Of a DNA stretch of 37,133 nt, positions 8,654-15,816 are shown in pieces. The translations under genes were made by a program, and so were the position numbers. Every line of letters begins with the position of its first letter. The stretch's first letter is position 1. The notes under the pieces are model-generated. The model made no database searches, was not told the DNA's origin, and was given only the letters and a program-made list of their open reading frames with translations. This stretch comes from Halieaceae bacterium (GTDB lineage Bacteria > Pseudomonadota > Gammaproteobacteria > Pseudomonadales > Halieaceae), in the NCBI GenBank assembly GCA_016744355.1, contig JADGEN010000029.1, positions 1 through 37,133 on the forward strand, in the 5' to 3' direction.

Positions 8654-9430
8654 ATGTATCGCAACGGCATCACTGTGGCTTTTAATTTACGTGTACTGAC
8701 CTATAACATCCACAAAGGCTACAACAGCGGCAACCGTAGCTTTATGTTGGACTCGATGCGCCAGCGAATCGCCGAAACTCACGCTGACATTGTCTTTTTG
8801 CAGGAAATACACGGCAAGTCGCCAAAGAGTCACAAAACGCAGATAGAACACCCCTACCCCGAACAATCGCAATTTGAATACCTGGCTGATCAAGCCTGGC
8901 CGCATTACGCCTATGGTCAAAACGCCATTTACAAAAAGGGCGATCACGGCAACGCTATTCTCAGTAAGTATCCGTTCAGCAGCTGGGAAAACCTGGACGT
9001 CTCTATATTTCCTCGTTCAAGCCGCAGCATTCTTCACGGCATTATCAACATCCCTGGCCAAAAGCTCCCGCTACACGCACTCTGTGTCCACATGGGCCTG
9101 CTGGAGCGGGAACGACGTGCACAACTAAAGGTACTCACCGACCGAATCGACTCCCACGTTCCTCACAACGAACCCCTGATCATAGCCGGTGACTTTAATG
9201 ACTGGCGCCGCCGTGCAGAGACACATCTACGGACAGATCTGGACCTGGAAGAGCTTTTTGTGACGCTTGAGGGTCGACACGCCAAAACCTTCCCCATTTG
9301 GGCGCCCGTACTAAGCGTGGATCGCATCTATTACCGCGGAGTATCACCGGTGAGTAGCCAATGCTTGAGCACAAACCACTGGCGTGATCTGTCAGACCAC
9401 GCAGCCCTGCTCGGGGATTTCCACTTATAA
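8654..9430 (+). CDS. Endonuclease/exonuclease/phosphatase (EEP) family protein
   Basis: This 258-residue protein belongs to the EEP superfamily of metal-dependent phosphohydrolases, which includes DNase I-like nucleases, sphingomyelinases and inositol phosphatases. The catalytic motifs appear in order: RVLTYNIHKGYN (Asn), IVFLQEIHG (metal-binding Glu), DHGNAILSKYP, IIAGDFNDWR (Asp/Asn) and a C-terminal RDLSDHAALLGDF (Asp-His). There is no signal peptide, so it is probably cytosolic. E. coli YbhP is of similar size and type. The substrate cannot be told from sequence. The ATG at 8654 has no strong Shine-Dalgarno; a GTG at 8675 is an alternative. It stands alone between tRNA-Ser and yccA. Confidence 0.87.
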   Translation: MYRNGITVAFNLRVLTYNIHKGYNSGNRSFMLDSMRQRIAETHADIVFLQEIHGKSPKSHKTQIEHPYPEQSQFEYLADQAWPHYAYGQNAIYKKGDHGNAILSKYPFSSWENLDVSIFPRSSRSILHGIINIPGQKLPLHALCVHMGLLERERRAQLKVLTDRIDSHVPHNEPLIIAGDFNDWRRRAETHLRTDLDLEELFVTLEGRHAKTFPIWAPVLSVDRIYYRGVSPVSSQCLSTNHWRDLSDHAALLGDFHL

Positions 9431-9486
9431 AGTACGGCTATAGCGAATATTAATTTTTAGCAATTAACCCTTGAAACATGGATAAA

Positions 9487-9515
9487 TCGACCTTATCAAT
9501 TGTCTTAGGTATACT
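9487..9515 (+). promoter_or_regulatory. Promoter of yccA
   Basis: TCGACC (9487-9492) and TATACT (9510-9515) are separated by 17 nt. A short leader with GGAG before the yccA ATG at 9550 follows. Confidence 0.6.
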
Positions 9516-9549
9516 CGAACAATCATGTGCTGCACTAACGGAGTAAACA

Positions 9550-10224
9550 ATGCAAAACAATAGCTTACATAATGTCTCGGCCCCCGGCATGGAGTCTGTT
9601 CTAAGTACTAATAAAGTACTGAAAAACACCTACATGTTGCTGTCTATGACGCTCATCTTTAGTGCGGTTACAGCCGGCATATCTATGGCCATGGGGCTAG
9701 GTCACGGCACCGCCCTGATTCTATCCCTGGTAGGTTTTGGCCTGTTGTTTGTCGTTAACAAAACTGCGGACAGCAGCAAAGGCCTCATTGCCATCTTCGC
9801 CTTTACCGGCGTGATGGGCGCCTCCATTGGTCCTATGCTGAACTACTATCTCGCCATGCCCAACGGGCCAGAGCTGGTTATGCAGGCTCTGGGAGGCACT
9901 GCGGTTGTGTTCTTCGGTTTGTCAGCTTACGCGCTCACTACACGCAAAGACTTCTCGTACATGGGCGGATTCCTGATGGTTGGCTTACTGGTAGCTGTTG
10001 TTGCCATGATCGCTAACATTTTCCTCAACATTCCCGCTCTGTCCCTGACTATTTCAGCGGCCATTGTGATGATTATGTCAGGCCTGATCCTGTTTGATAC
10101 AAGTCGTATCATTAACGGTGGCGAAACCAACTACATTCGCGCCACAGTGTCTTTATATCTCAGCATTTACAACCTGTTCATTCACCTCCTCCACCTGCTG
10201 TCAGCACTAAGCGGTCGTGATTAA
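9550..10224 (+). CDS. yccA: Bax inhibitor-1/YccA family inner membrane protein
   Basis: YccA is a seven-helix inner membrane protein of the BI-1/TMBIM family. In E. coli it interacts with and modulates the membrane protease FtsH. The 224-residue product has a short polar N-terminus, then seven hydrophobic segments from about residue 30. It contains the FDTSRIINGGETNYIRATVSLYLSIYNLF region typical of the family (residues about 180-210) and ends LHLLSALSGRD. It has its own promoter and GGAG ribosome site. It ends at an intrinsic terminator that lies directly before tusD. Pseudomonas also has yccA next to the tus genes. Confidence 0.95.
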   Translation: MQNNSLHNVSAPGMESVLSTNKVLKNTYMLLSMTLIFSAVTAGISMAMGLGHGTALILSLVGFGLLFVVNKTADSSKGLIAIFAFTGVMGASIGPMLNYYLAMPNGPELVMQALGGTAVVFFGLSAYALTTRKDFSYMGGFLMVGLLVAVVAMIANIFLNIPALSLTISAAIVMIMSGLILFDTSRIINGGETNYIRATVSLYLSIYNLFIHLLHLLSALSGRD

Positions 10225-10245
10225 ACACCCTCTCAGGACACGACC

Positions 10246-10275
10246 AAAGCCCCGGTAATCCGGGGTTTTTTCTTT
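10246..10275 (+). terminator. Intrinsic terminator between yccA and tusD, abutting the tusD start
   Basis: CCCCGG (10250-10255), loop TAAT, CCGGGG (10260-10265), then TTTTTTCTTT. A-T and G-T pairs extend the stem to about 10 bp. It ends about 4 nt before the tusD ATG at 10279, so the stem and T run occupy the place where a ribosome site would be. Confidence 0.88.
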
Positions 10276-10278
10276 GTC

Positions 10279-10671
10279 ATGATATATTCCCTACTCGTAC
10301 TCTCCTCACCCGTAACAGGCCATGGCTCTCTCACTGCGCTGAATTTCGCCAAGGCTGTGATTAATCGCGGGCATCAGGTTCATAGAGTTTTTTTCCTCGA
10401 TGAGGGAACAATGTCTGGCGCTTGTTCCACTGTTACTCCGCAGGATGAGGTCAACCCGACCCTCCAATGGGCGAACTTCGCCGGGAAAGAAGGTGTCGAA
10501 TTGATATTGTGTGTCTCCTCTGCCCTTAAGCGCGGTCTACTTGATGCGTCAGAGGCGCAGCGCTATGAAAAAGAGGCAGAAACCGTTCACCCCGCATTTC
10601 AAATATCCGGGCTGGGCCAACTAATTGACGCCTCCGCTTCATCAGATCGTCTAATGACATTTGGTGGTTGA
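10279..10671 (+). CDS. tusD: Sulfurtransferase complex subunit TusD
   Basis: TusD (DsrE family) is part of the TusBCD hexamer that passes persulfide sulfur from TusA to TusE for 2-thiolation of wobble uridine (s2U34) in tRNA by MnmA. The 130-residue product matches E. coli TusD in layout. It has a Rossmann-like N-terminus (YSLLVLSSPVTGHGSLTALNFAKA), the sulfur-carrying cysteine in LILCVSSALKRG (residue 78), and the FQISGLGQLIDASASSDR region. The ATG has no Shine-Dalgarno because the yccA terminator hairpin sits there. It overlaps tusC by 1 nt (TGATG). Confidence 0.93.
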   Translation: MIYSLLVLSSPVTGHGSLTALNFAKAVINRGHQVHRVFFLDEGTMSGACSTVTPQDEVNPTLQWANFAGKEGVELILCVSSALKRGLLDASEAQRYEKEAETVHPAFQISGLGQLIDASASSDRLMTFGG

Positions 10672-11045
10672 TGATGTCACCACTGCCAACAAAGAGCTTA
10701 CTGGTTATCGTTAGCCGCACTCCATACGGTAGCAGTCTGGCTAGAGCGTCATTAGAACTTGCACTTACCTCAGCAACCTTTGACCAAACGGTGGGAGTGT
10801 TATTTATGGGCCATGGTGTATTACAGCTGCTACCCGAACAAAACAGCGAGGCTCTGGGAGTCAGAAATATCGCAAAACTCATTGCCTCATTCCCTCTGTA
10901 TGACCTGAACAATATTTATGTCGACCAAGACGCTCTAGGCCAGCATGGTTTACAGAAAAATGATCTGATGCTGGAGCCAGAGTTTTTGAGTGAGACCGCC
11001 CTACAGGACCTCATGCGCCGTTACGACCACATCGTTGGGTTTTAG
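10671..11045 (+). CDS. tusC: Sulfurtransferase complex subunit TusC
   Basis: TusC (DsrF family) is the second subunit of the cytosolic TusBCD sulfur relay. The 124-residue product has the DsrE/F fold pattern: LLVIVSRTPYGSSLARASLELALTSA near the N-terminus, VGVLFMGHGVLQLL, and a C-terminal LMRRYDHIVGF. TusC has no conserved sulfur-carrying cysteine, and none is evident here. The start is the ATG at 10671 or the next codon, ATG 10674; the first shares its A with the tusD stop. Confidence 0.92.
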   Translation: MMSPLPTKSLLVIVSRTPYGSSLARASLELALTSATFDQTVGVLFMGHGVLQLLPEQNSEALGVRNIAKLIASFPLYDLNNIYVDQDALGQHGLQKNDLMLEPEFLSETALQDLMRRYDHIVGF

Positions 11046-11047
11046 AC

Positions 11048-11341
11048 GTGATTTTGCACAGCTTAAACGCCACCCCTAATTCTTCCGCCTTTCAGAACTG
11101 CTGCCGAATGTTATGCGCTGGCGACGCCCTGATTCTTGTTGGCGACGGGGTATACGCCGCCCTGCAAAATACGACCACATGCGCCCGAATATTAGACTCA
11201 GGTGTTGAACTGTATGTGCTGGAATCAGACGCTTCTGCTGCCGGAATACTACAGAGGCTGGATAAACGGGCAACCGTTAGTAGCTTTGACGACTTTGCTG
11301 CCCTGAGCGAGAGATTTACCAGGCAACAGGCGTGGTATTAG
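11048..11341 (+). CDS. tusB: Sulfurtransferase complex subunit TusB
   Basis: TusB (DsrH family) completes the TusBCD complex. The 97-residue product uses a GTG start 2 nt after the tusC stop. It begins MILHSLNATPNSSAFQNCC, matching the family's short N-terminal strand. It contains LCAGDALILVGDGVYAAL and VELYVLESDASAAGIL, and ends with the conserved aromatic pair in RQQAWY. It is translated in series with tusC and tusE, so the four proteins should be made together. Confidence 0.9.
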   Translation: MILHSLNATPNSSAFQNCCRMLCAGDALILVGDGVYAALQNTTTCARILDSGVELYVLESDASAAGILQRLDKRATVSSFDDFAALSERFTRQQAWY

Positions 11342-11348
11342 TCACACT

Positions 11349-11666
11349 ATGCTCGTAGAAACTGCCTTCGACAAACTAGGTTTCCTCAGGAACCTTGATG
11401 ACTGGACTCCGAACGTGGCCGAGCAAATTGCCCGCTCTGAAGGTATTTCCCTCAGCGACCAACACTGGGAACTCATCACGCTTATTCGATCCTACTACCA
11501 CGAATATGACTCCTCTCCGGCTATGCGGCCACTGGTAAAATACACTGCCAAGAAACTTGGGCCAGAAAAAGGAAAAAGTGTTTACCTATTGTCTCTTTTT
11601 CCTGAGTCTCCGGCTAAAATTTGCAGTAAAATTGCCGGCCTCCCAAAGCCTGACAACTGTCTCTAA
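11349..11666 (+). CDS. tusE: Sulfur relay protein TusE (DsrC family)
   Basis: TusE accepts persulfide from TusD and hands it to the thiouridylase MnmA. The 105-residue product has the DsrC-family layout (DDWTPNVAEQIARSEGI, LSDQHWELITLIRSYYHEYDSSPAMRPLVKY). It ends AGLPKPDNCL with the sulfur-carrying cysteine second from the end. The position of the second DsrC cysteine (CysA) is Ser here; a Cys lies one residue before it. This fits TusE rather than a true dissimilatory DsrC. It closes the tusDCBE operon. Confidence 0.94.
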   Translation: MLVETAFDKLGFLRNLDDWTPNVAEQIARSEGISLSDQHWELITLIRSYYHEYDSSPAMRPLVKYTAKKLGPEKGKSVYLLSLFPESPAKICSKIAGLPKPDNCL

Positions 11667-11698
11667 CTAAATGACCACAATAGAATCAAGGCACAACC

Positions 11699-12793
11699 AT
11701 GCCCCTGAGTAATGTAAATCCAGACGCGTATTCAGCCCTACTCGCTGAAAAAGTAGCAAGGGTAGAAGCGCTGCTTTCACCTTATAGCCCCCCTACGCCA
11801 CTTGTCATCGAATCATCGCCAACGGCTTTTCGTATGCGAGCTGAGTTTCGGATGTGGCATGAAGGCGACGATTTAGACTATGTCATGTTTCGTAAGGGCG
11901 ATCGCAAGACTCCTGTTGCTATCGAGAGCTTCCCTATCGCCTGCAAGAATATTCAATCGCTAATGCCAAAGCTTCAATCCAGTTTGAAAAACAATACACA
12001 GCTCAGGAAAAAATTATTTCAAGTTGAGTTTCTCAGTACACTTGCAGGCGACACACTTATAACCCTGATTTATCACCGCAAACTGGATGAAGAATGGGAT
12101 GAACAAGCTTTGCTACTTGCCAGTGAACTTAAGGTGCAAATAGTCGGCCGAAGTAGAAAGCAAAAACGCATTCTAGATAGAGAGTATGTAGAAGAGTCAC
12201 TGCCAATTAACAGTAAAGATTATTATTACCGCCAGTATGAACAGGCATTCACTCAGCCAAATGGGCATGTAAATATCCGCATGATCGAGTGGGCCTGCGA
12301 ATGTGCTACAGGGCTTGACGGAGACTTACTAGAACTTTACTGCGGCAATGGCAATTTCACCCTGCCTTTGGCCGAACATTTTAGTCAGGTAATTGCCACC
12401 GAGTTATCTAAAACATCAATTCGCGCAGCCAGAGAAAACCTGAAGTCTAACGCTGTCGAAAATATACAGATGATTCGCCTATCTGCGGAAGAAGTGACCC
12501 AGGCCATGCGCGGCGAACGCACATTCAGGCGGCTTGCCGAATTGCCTCAGCCACTTACCGACTACAACTTAAAAACCGTGTTTGTCGATCCGCCCAGAGC
12601 GGGTTTGGATTCAGAGACGGAGAAGATGGTAGCTACATTCGATTCTATAATTTACATTTCCTGTAACCCCGAAACTCTGGCAGGTAACCTGGAGTTTTTA
12701 AGCACCAGTCACAGGATCGAAAAATTTGCACTATTCGACCAATTCCCCTACACCGATCATATGGAATGCGGGGTACTTCTCGTAAAGAATTAA
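11699..12793 (+). CDS. trmA: tRNA (uracil-5-)-methyltransferase
   Basis: TrmA uses S-adenosylmethionine to methylate U54 of tRNA to ribothymidine. The 364-residue length is close to the E. coli protein (366). Conserved parts include FRMRAEFRMWHEGDDLDYVMF near the N-terminus and the SAM-binding LLELYCGNGNFTLPLA. DPPRAGLD follows, then the catalytic cysteine at residue 322 in YISCNPETL and a C-terminal FDQFPYTDHMECGVLL. It lacks the TRAM domain and Fe-S cysteines of RumA/RlmD. It lies 32 bp after tusE, so tRNA-modification genes are grouped here. It is convergent with the next gene. Confidence 0.96.
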   Translation: MPLSNVNPDAYSALLAEKVARVEALLSPYSPPTPLVIESSPTAFRMRAEFRMWHEGDDLDYVMFRKGDRKTPVAIESFPIACKNIQSLMPKLQSSLKNNTQLRKKLFQVEFLSTLAGDTLITLIYHRKLDEEWDEQALLLASELKVQIVGRSRKQKRILDREYVEESLPINSKDYYYRQYEQAFTQPNGHVNIRMIEWACECATGLDGDLLELYCGNGNFTLPLAEHFSQVIATELSKTSIRAARENLKSNAVENIQMIRLSAEEVTQAMRGERTFRRLAELPQPLTDYNLKTVFVDPPRAGLDSETEKMVATFDSIIYISCNPETLAGNLEFLSTSHRIEKFALFDQFPYTDHMECGVLLVKN

Positions 12794-12815
12794 ACCTGCA
12801 TCGCTGTATAGACCG

Positions 12816-13733
12816 CTAGCAACGAATACCAAAACTGAGTAAACGACGACCCAAAACCTCGTCCAAGCGCTCTACATCGTCTGGGCTTATCTCGATATGC
12901 CGCAGTCCGTGGTGAATATATAGCTCGCGCTTTCGCAATCGTGAGGACAATTCATGAGCCGACACATCAGCCTCCCAACAATCGATATAAATATTGCCCA
13001 TTGGAAGATAGAAGTCTGCCTGAAGTAGATCTTCAACCGGCAGTGATCTTTGATAGGCATGACTAAGCTGTGCCAGGTATAACCAATCGCAAACCCTCAT
13101 TTGTAGAACAGACTGCAACTGGTGACCGTCAATACCAACACAATCAGATGGCGTGCTCTCCTCGTTACCGAATAAATCCGGCTCTCCGGGCAAGGCCCTC
13201 CTCTTACCATGTATTTGGTCCGATTGTTTACTCAGTTCACGGTGTATCACCGGGTGGTCGATAATTTCGTGGGGCCAGGTTACATAAAAGGCCCCGCTAT
13301 CTTCACTCTCCTCCTGTTGCCCACCAAGGGTTTTACCAAAAGCAGTTAACTCCCATCCCAAAATACTGTGCTGCTGCAGACCTAATTCGGCCAGTGCCCG
13401 GTTAATCTGACGTGGATGTAAACGCGGATAGTAACGGCGCATGGCACCCGCGGTGATTCTCTGATTAGACTCAATTGCAGCTAAAAGCTGATGGCCTTCC
13501 AGTGTAGATGGCCAAACAATATAACGTCCAAACCGCTTGCTATCGCGATAGTCACCTCCTTCAAACTGGCCCTTGGGTGTAAGAAACCAGGCATCAGTGT
13601 GTCGCTCAATCCAGCCGTAATCTTTTAGGGTTGCGAACAACTGCTGAACTGGAATATCCAACTGCTTTGCCAGTGCAGTGGTAGACATCAGCGAAACGGA
13701 CGATGATGAATTGGATGAGTCGATTCTTGTCAT
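12816..13733 (-). CDS. Tandem winged-helix protein with C-terminal nuclease-like domain
   Basis: No characterised function. Homologues are, from memory, often mislabelled 'glycerol kinase'; nothing here supports that. The 305-residue protein has two related N-terminal units, about 16-76 and 80-155. Each is a winged-helix-like stretch ending in LT..G...GG, then an aromatic YIVWP or YVTWP motif. A linker follows, then a C-terminal domain (about 200-303) that looks like a PD-(D/E)XK nuclease fold: LQADFYLP (Asp240), IYIDCWE (Asp251, Glu254), Lys268 on a basic helix, and HIEIS (Glu281). In relatives I recall, the second acidic residue is Glu (YIEYW), so the site may be altered. It starts 3 nt after the dUTPase stop, so the two are probably co-transcribed. 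A start at residue 16 is possible. Confidence 0.7.
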   Translation of the reverse strand: MTRIDSSNSSSSVSLMSTTALAKQLDIPVQQLFATLKDYGWIERHTDAWFLTPKGQFEGGDYRDSKRFGRYIVWPSTLEGHQLLAAIESNQRITAGAMRRYYPRLHPRQINRALAELGLQQHSILGWELTAFGKTLGGQQEESEDSGAFYVTWPHEIIDHPVIHRELSKQSDQIHGKRRALPGEPDLFGNEESTPSDCVGIDGHQLQSVLQMRVCDWLYLAQLSHAYQRSLPVEDLLQADFYLPMGNIYIDCWEADVSAHELSSRLRKRELYIHHGLRHIEISPDDVERLDEVLGRRLLSFGIRC

Positions 13734-13736
13734 GAG

Positions 13737-14354
13737 CTAGTCCCTGACAGCAAGCTCTTCATAACGATCTTGCAGCGCTTTGTAGACTGCATCGGCAAAC
13801 TGTTCGTCGCTGTGATCCAGTGAATCCATAACTTCTACCAAGTGCTCGTTGTCTTCCCGGCCTGACCAATTCTTTATATAGCTTCCATCCTGATAACCGT
13901 GATCCTGACGGAAGAAATTGAGCACATTTTTTCCAACATAGGACGTATAAAGGCTATCAAAATTGAGTTCCGATGCGAGCATGAGATCCCAAAACCTGGT
14001 TGGGGAGAAACCCTTTGTTTGTAGCGTATGCAGCGCTAGTGCCTCGGTCGCTTCGCGAACACCTTCTCCGGTAGGTTCGTGATCAGCTAACTGTTCGCAG
14101 ATTTCATGAGCCAGCTCATCGATTGTTTTTCCATCGGTGAAAAGAGCAGATAAGCCAAAATGCCAGATATCGATAACCTCCAGCTGAACCTGCGGCAGAT
14201 CCGGAGTTTGTTTTTTCCACCATTTGTATCCGTAGTGCTCGATCAATTCACCACATTCGATCCAGATAGCTCTGTACCACTCAAAGTTCTGCCTAGACCA
14301 CTCCTCATGCACGCGTGTATTCATACTGTTTTGCATTGTCAGCATGTTAATCAT
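13737..14354 (-). CDS. Dimeric dUTPase-like all-alpha NTP pyrophosphatase
   Basis: The protein resembles the dimeric, all-alpha dUTP diphosphatases (Leishmania/Campylobacter type, MazG-related), which convert dUTP to dUMP and PPi. From the chosen ATG it has 205 residues. Metal-binding acidic pairs are visible at Glu33/Glu36 (IWIECGELIEHYGYKWWKK) and Glu59/Asp62 (LEVIDIWHF). A later NFFRQDHGYQDGSYIKNW supplies the Asp/Asn-Lys region. The frame continues upstream to a TTG at 14408, but no ribosome site is seen there and relatives begin near MLTMQ; ATG 14345 is another option. It is distinct from the trimeric Dut. It lies directly upstream of the winged-helix/nuclease-like gene. Confidence 0.82.
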   Translation of the reverse strand: MINMLTMQNSMNTRVHEEWSRQNFEWYRAIWIECGELIEHYGYKWWKKQTPDLPQVQLEVIDIWHFGLSALFTDGKTIDELAHEICEQLADHEPTGEGVREATEALALHTLQTKGFSPTRFWDLMLASELNFDSLYTSYVGKNVLNFFRQDHGYQDGSYIKNWSGREDNEHLVEVMDSLDHSDEQFADAVYKALQDRYEELAVRD

Positions 14355-14450
14355 TGCTTGTTTCAATCGTTCAACCTCTTGTGTGTAGTACCCACGAACC
14401 CGAGCCAATAAGGATATCAGTCACTAAAGAAAATAACCAAAGAGCTTCCC

Positions 14451-15704
14451 TTACTCGAATTCTATCCAGGATTTGGGTATGTTCTCCCTAACCAGTTCAG
14501 CGATGCTGATACTGATGATATCGTGCTCCAAACCAACTTCCGAAGCAAACTTGGACTCTTTACCGCTACGAGCGATAACCATAGCGCCGGGGTATTTACG
14601 CCGAATCCAAAGAGCAGTTCGCAAATTCTCTTCCTCGTGCCCCGTGCCCAGCACAAATACGGTGTTGTCTCCGTCCACTTTTCCGTCTTCCCGCAGGCGG
14701 TCCCACACTTCCGGATGCGAGATGTCCCCCTCATAGATGTAGCGCTGGTAGCGCCCGGAAAATTCCATCTGCTCGTCTGCTACAAGTACTCTACGATGCG
14801 CATCTTTCTCGATGATGACAACGGTATCGAGCTCTTCGATGGCACAATGCTGTAACTCTTCGAGGATGGTCTGTCCGAATCGCCCAAAACCAGCAAGAAT
14901 AACCACGTCCTTGTCCCGGGTTTCTTGAAACCGGTGTAACATATGTGAGCGAACCAGACCTGCTGCAGCTAGATGATAGGTATTAAACGTCTGGCAAACT
15001 TTGGTGACGCGAGTATTCTCCATAGCCCGCATAAACCGTAAGCTGCCGCAGTGAATGATTATTCGGGGCCCAATTGTCGGTACGAGATTGATTAATATAC
15101 TCGCCGCTTCGTAACTCCTCATGCTGTTGTTGTCGAGAAGAAGTATCTTGCTAGCCCGCTCAACCCTCAATTGATTGAGGAAGAACTCGTGAGTTACATC
15201 CCCAACGACGACCTGCGCACCAAAGCTCTGCTTCAACTCCTCTCTACGTAGAACATCGTGTTCGCTGCAAACCACCACGATGGGGATTTTTGCATTATGC
15301 CGGCGTAACACTCGAAGATAGCTTAGGGCCATTTCACCATCGCCAACTACAATAATGTGGTCTTTCAGGCGCCTAAGGGCCCAGCTCTGTGGGGCGAGAG
15401 CCCGCAACAAAACACCAATCAGTGAAGATGCAGCCAATATTGGTGAACCGAAGTAGGCCAACCAAAGCAGAGCTCTTGCTATGGGGTTTCCACCAAATGG
15501 TACGCCCAGATCCGTCCCACCGAGTACAAACAAGCTAAGGCTGTAATATGCTTTCACCAGAATACTTGAGTCGACCACGTCAGGCCGCTCAGAAACACCG
15601 ACTCCCATCTCAAAAGCCAGCAATGCACTGAGGAAAAAAAATAGAGCAATTACTGTCTGCCAAGGAAATCCATTCGTATCATAGCTATTTTTCATGGCGT
15701 TCAT
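14451..15704 (-). CDS. Membrane protein with two TrkA-N (RCK-like) domains and a degenerate channel pore
   Basis: This 417-residue protein is built like a two-helix potassium channel with a cytosolic regulatory part. TM1 is about 17-37, a re-entrant-like segment about 50-70 (YYSLSLFVLGGTDLGVP), and TM2 about 76-101. Two Rossmann domains follow, with nucleotide-binding loops GDGEMA (121-126) and GFGRFG (272-277); each has a downstream acidic residue for ribose binding. The K+ selectivity filter (TVGYGD type) is absent and GGTDLG stands in its place, so K+ channel activity is doubtful. The role could be sensing or gating with another partner. It is single-gene, divergent from plsB. Starts at 15704 or 15695 are both possible. 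Confidence 0.78.
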   Translation of the reverse strand: MNAMKNSYDTNGFPWQTVIALFFFLSALLAFEMGVGVSERPDVVDSSILVKAYYSLSLFVLGGTDLGVPFGGNPIARALLWLAYFGSPILAASSLIGVLLRALAPQSWALRRLKDHIIVVGDGEMALSYLRVLRRHNAKIPIVVVCSEHDVLRREELKQSFGAQVVVGDVTHEFFLNQLRVERASKILLLDNNSMRSYEAASILINLVPTIGPRIIIHCGSLRFMRAMENTRVTKVCQTFNTYHLAAAGLVRSHMLHRFQETRDKDVVILAGFGRFGQTILEELQHCAIEELDTVVIIEKDAHRRVLVADEQMEFSGRYQRYIYEGDISHPEVWDRLREDGKVDGDNTVFVLGTGHEEENLRTALWIRRKYPGAMVIARSGKESKFASEVGLEHDIISISIAELVRENIPKSWIEFE

Positions 15705-15816
15705 GTTATCAGTCTTTGTTCGGCAAAGCTGTGTAGAATGGGCGTGGACATTAGCAATAATGGAAACTATTCTTGCTTTCGCTTAAGCGGCATCGCATCT
15801 CTTTTGGATTTAGGCT

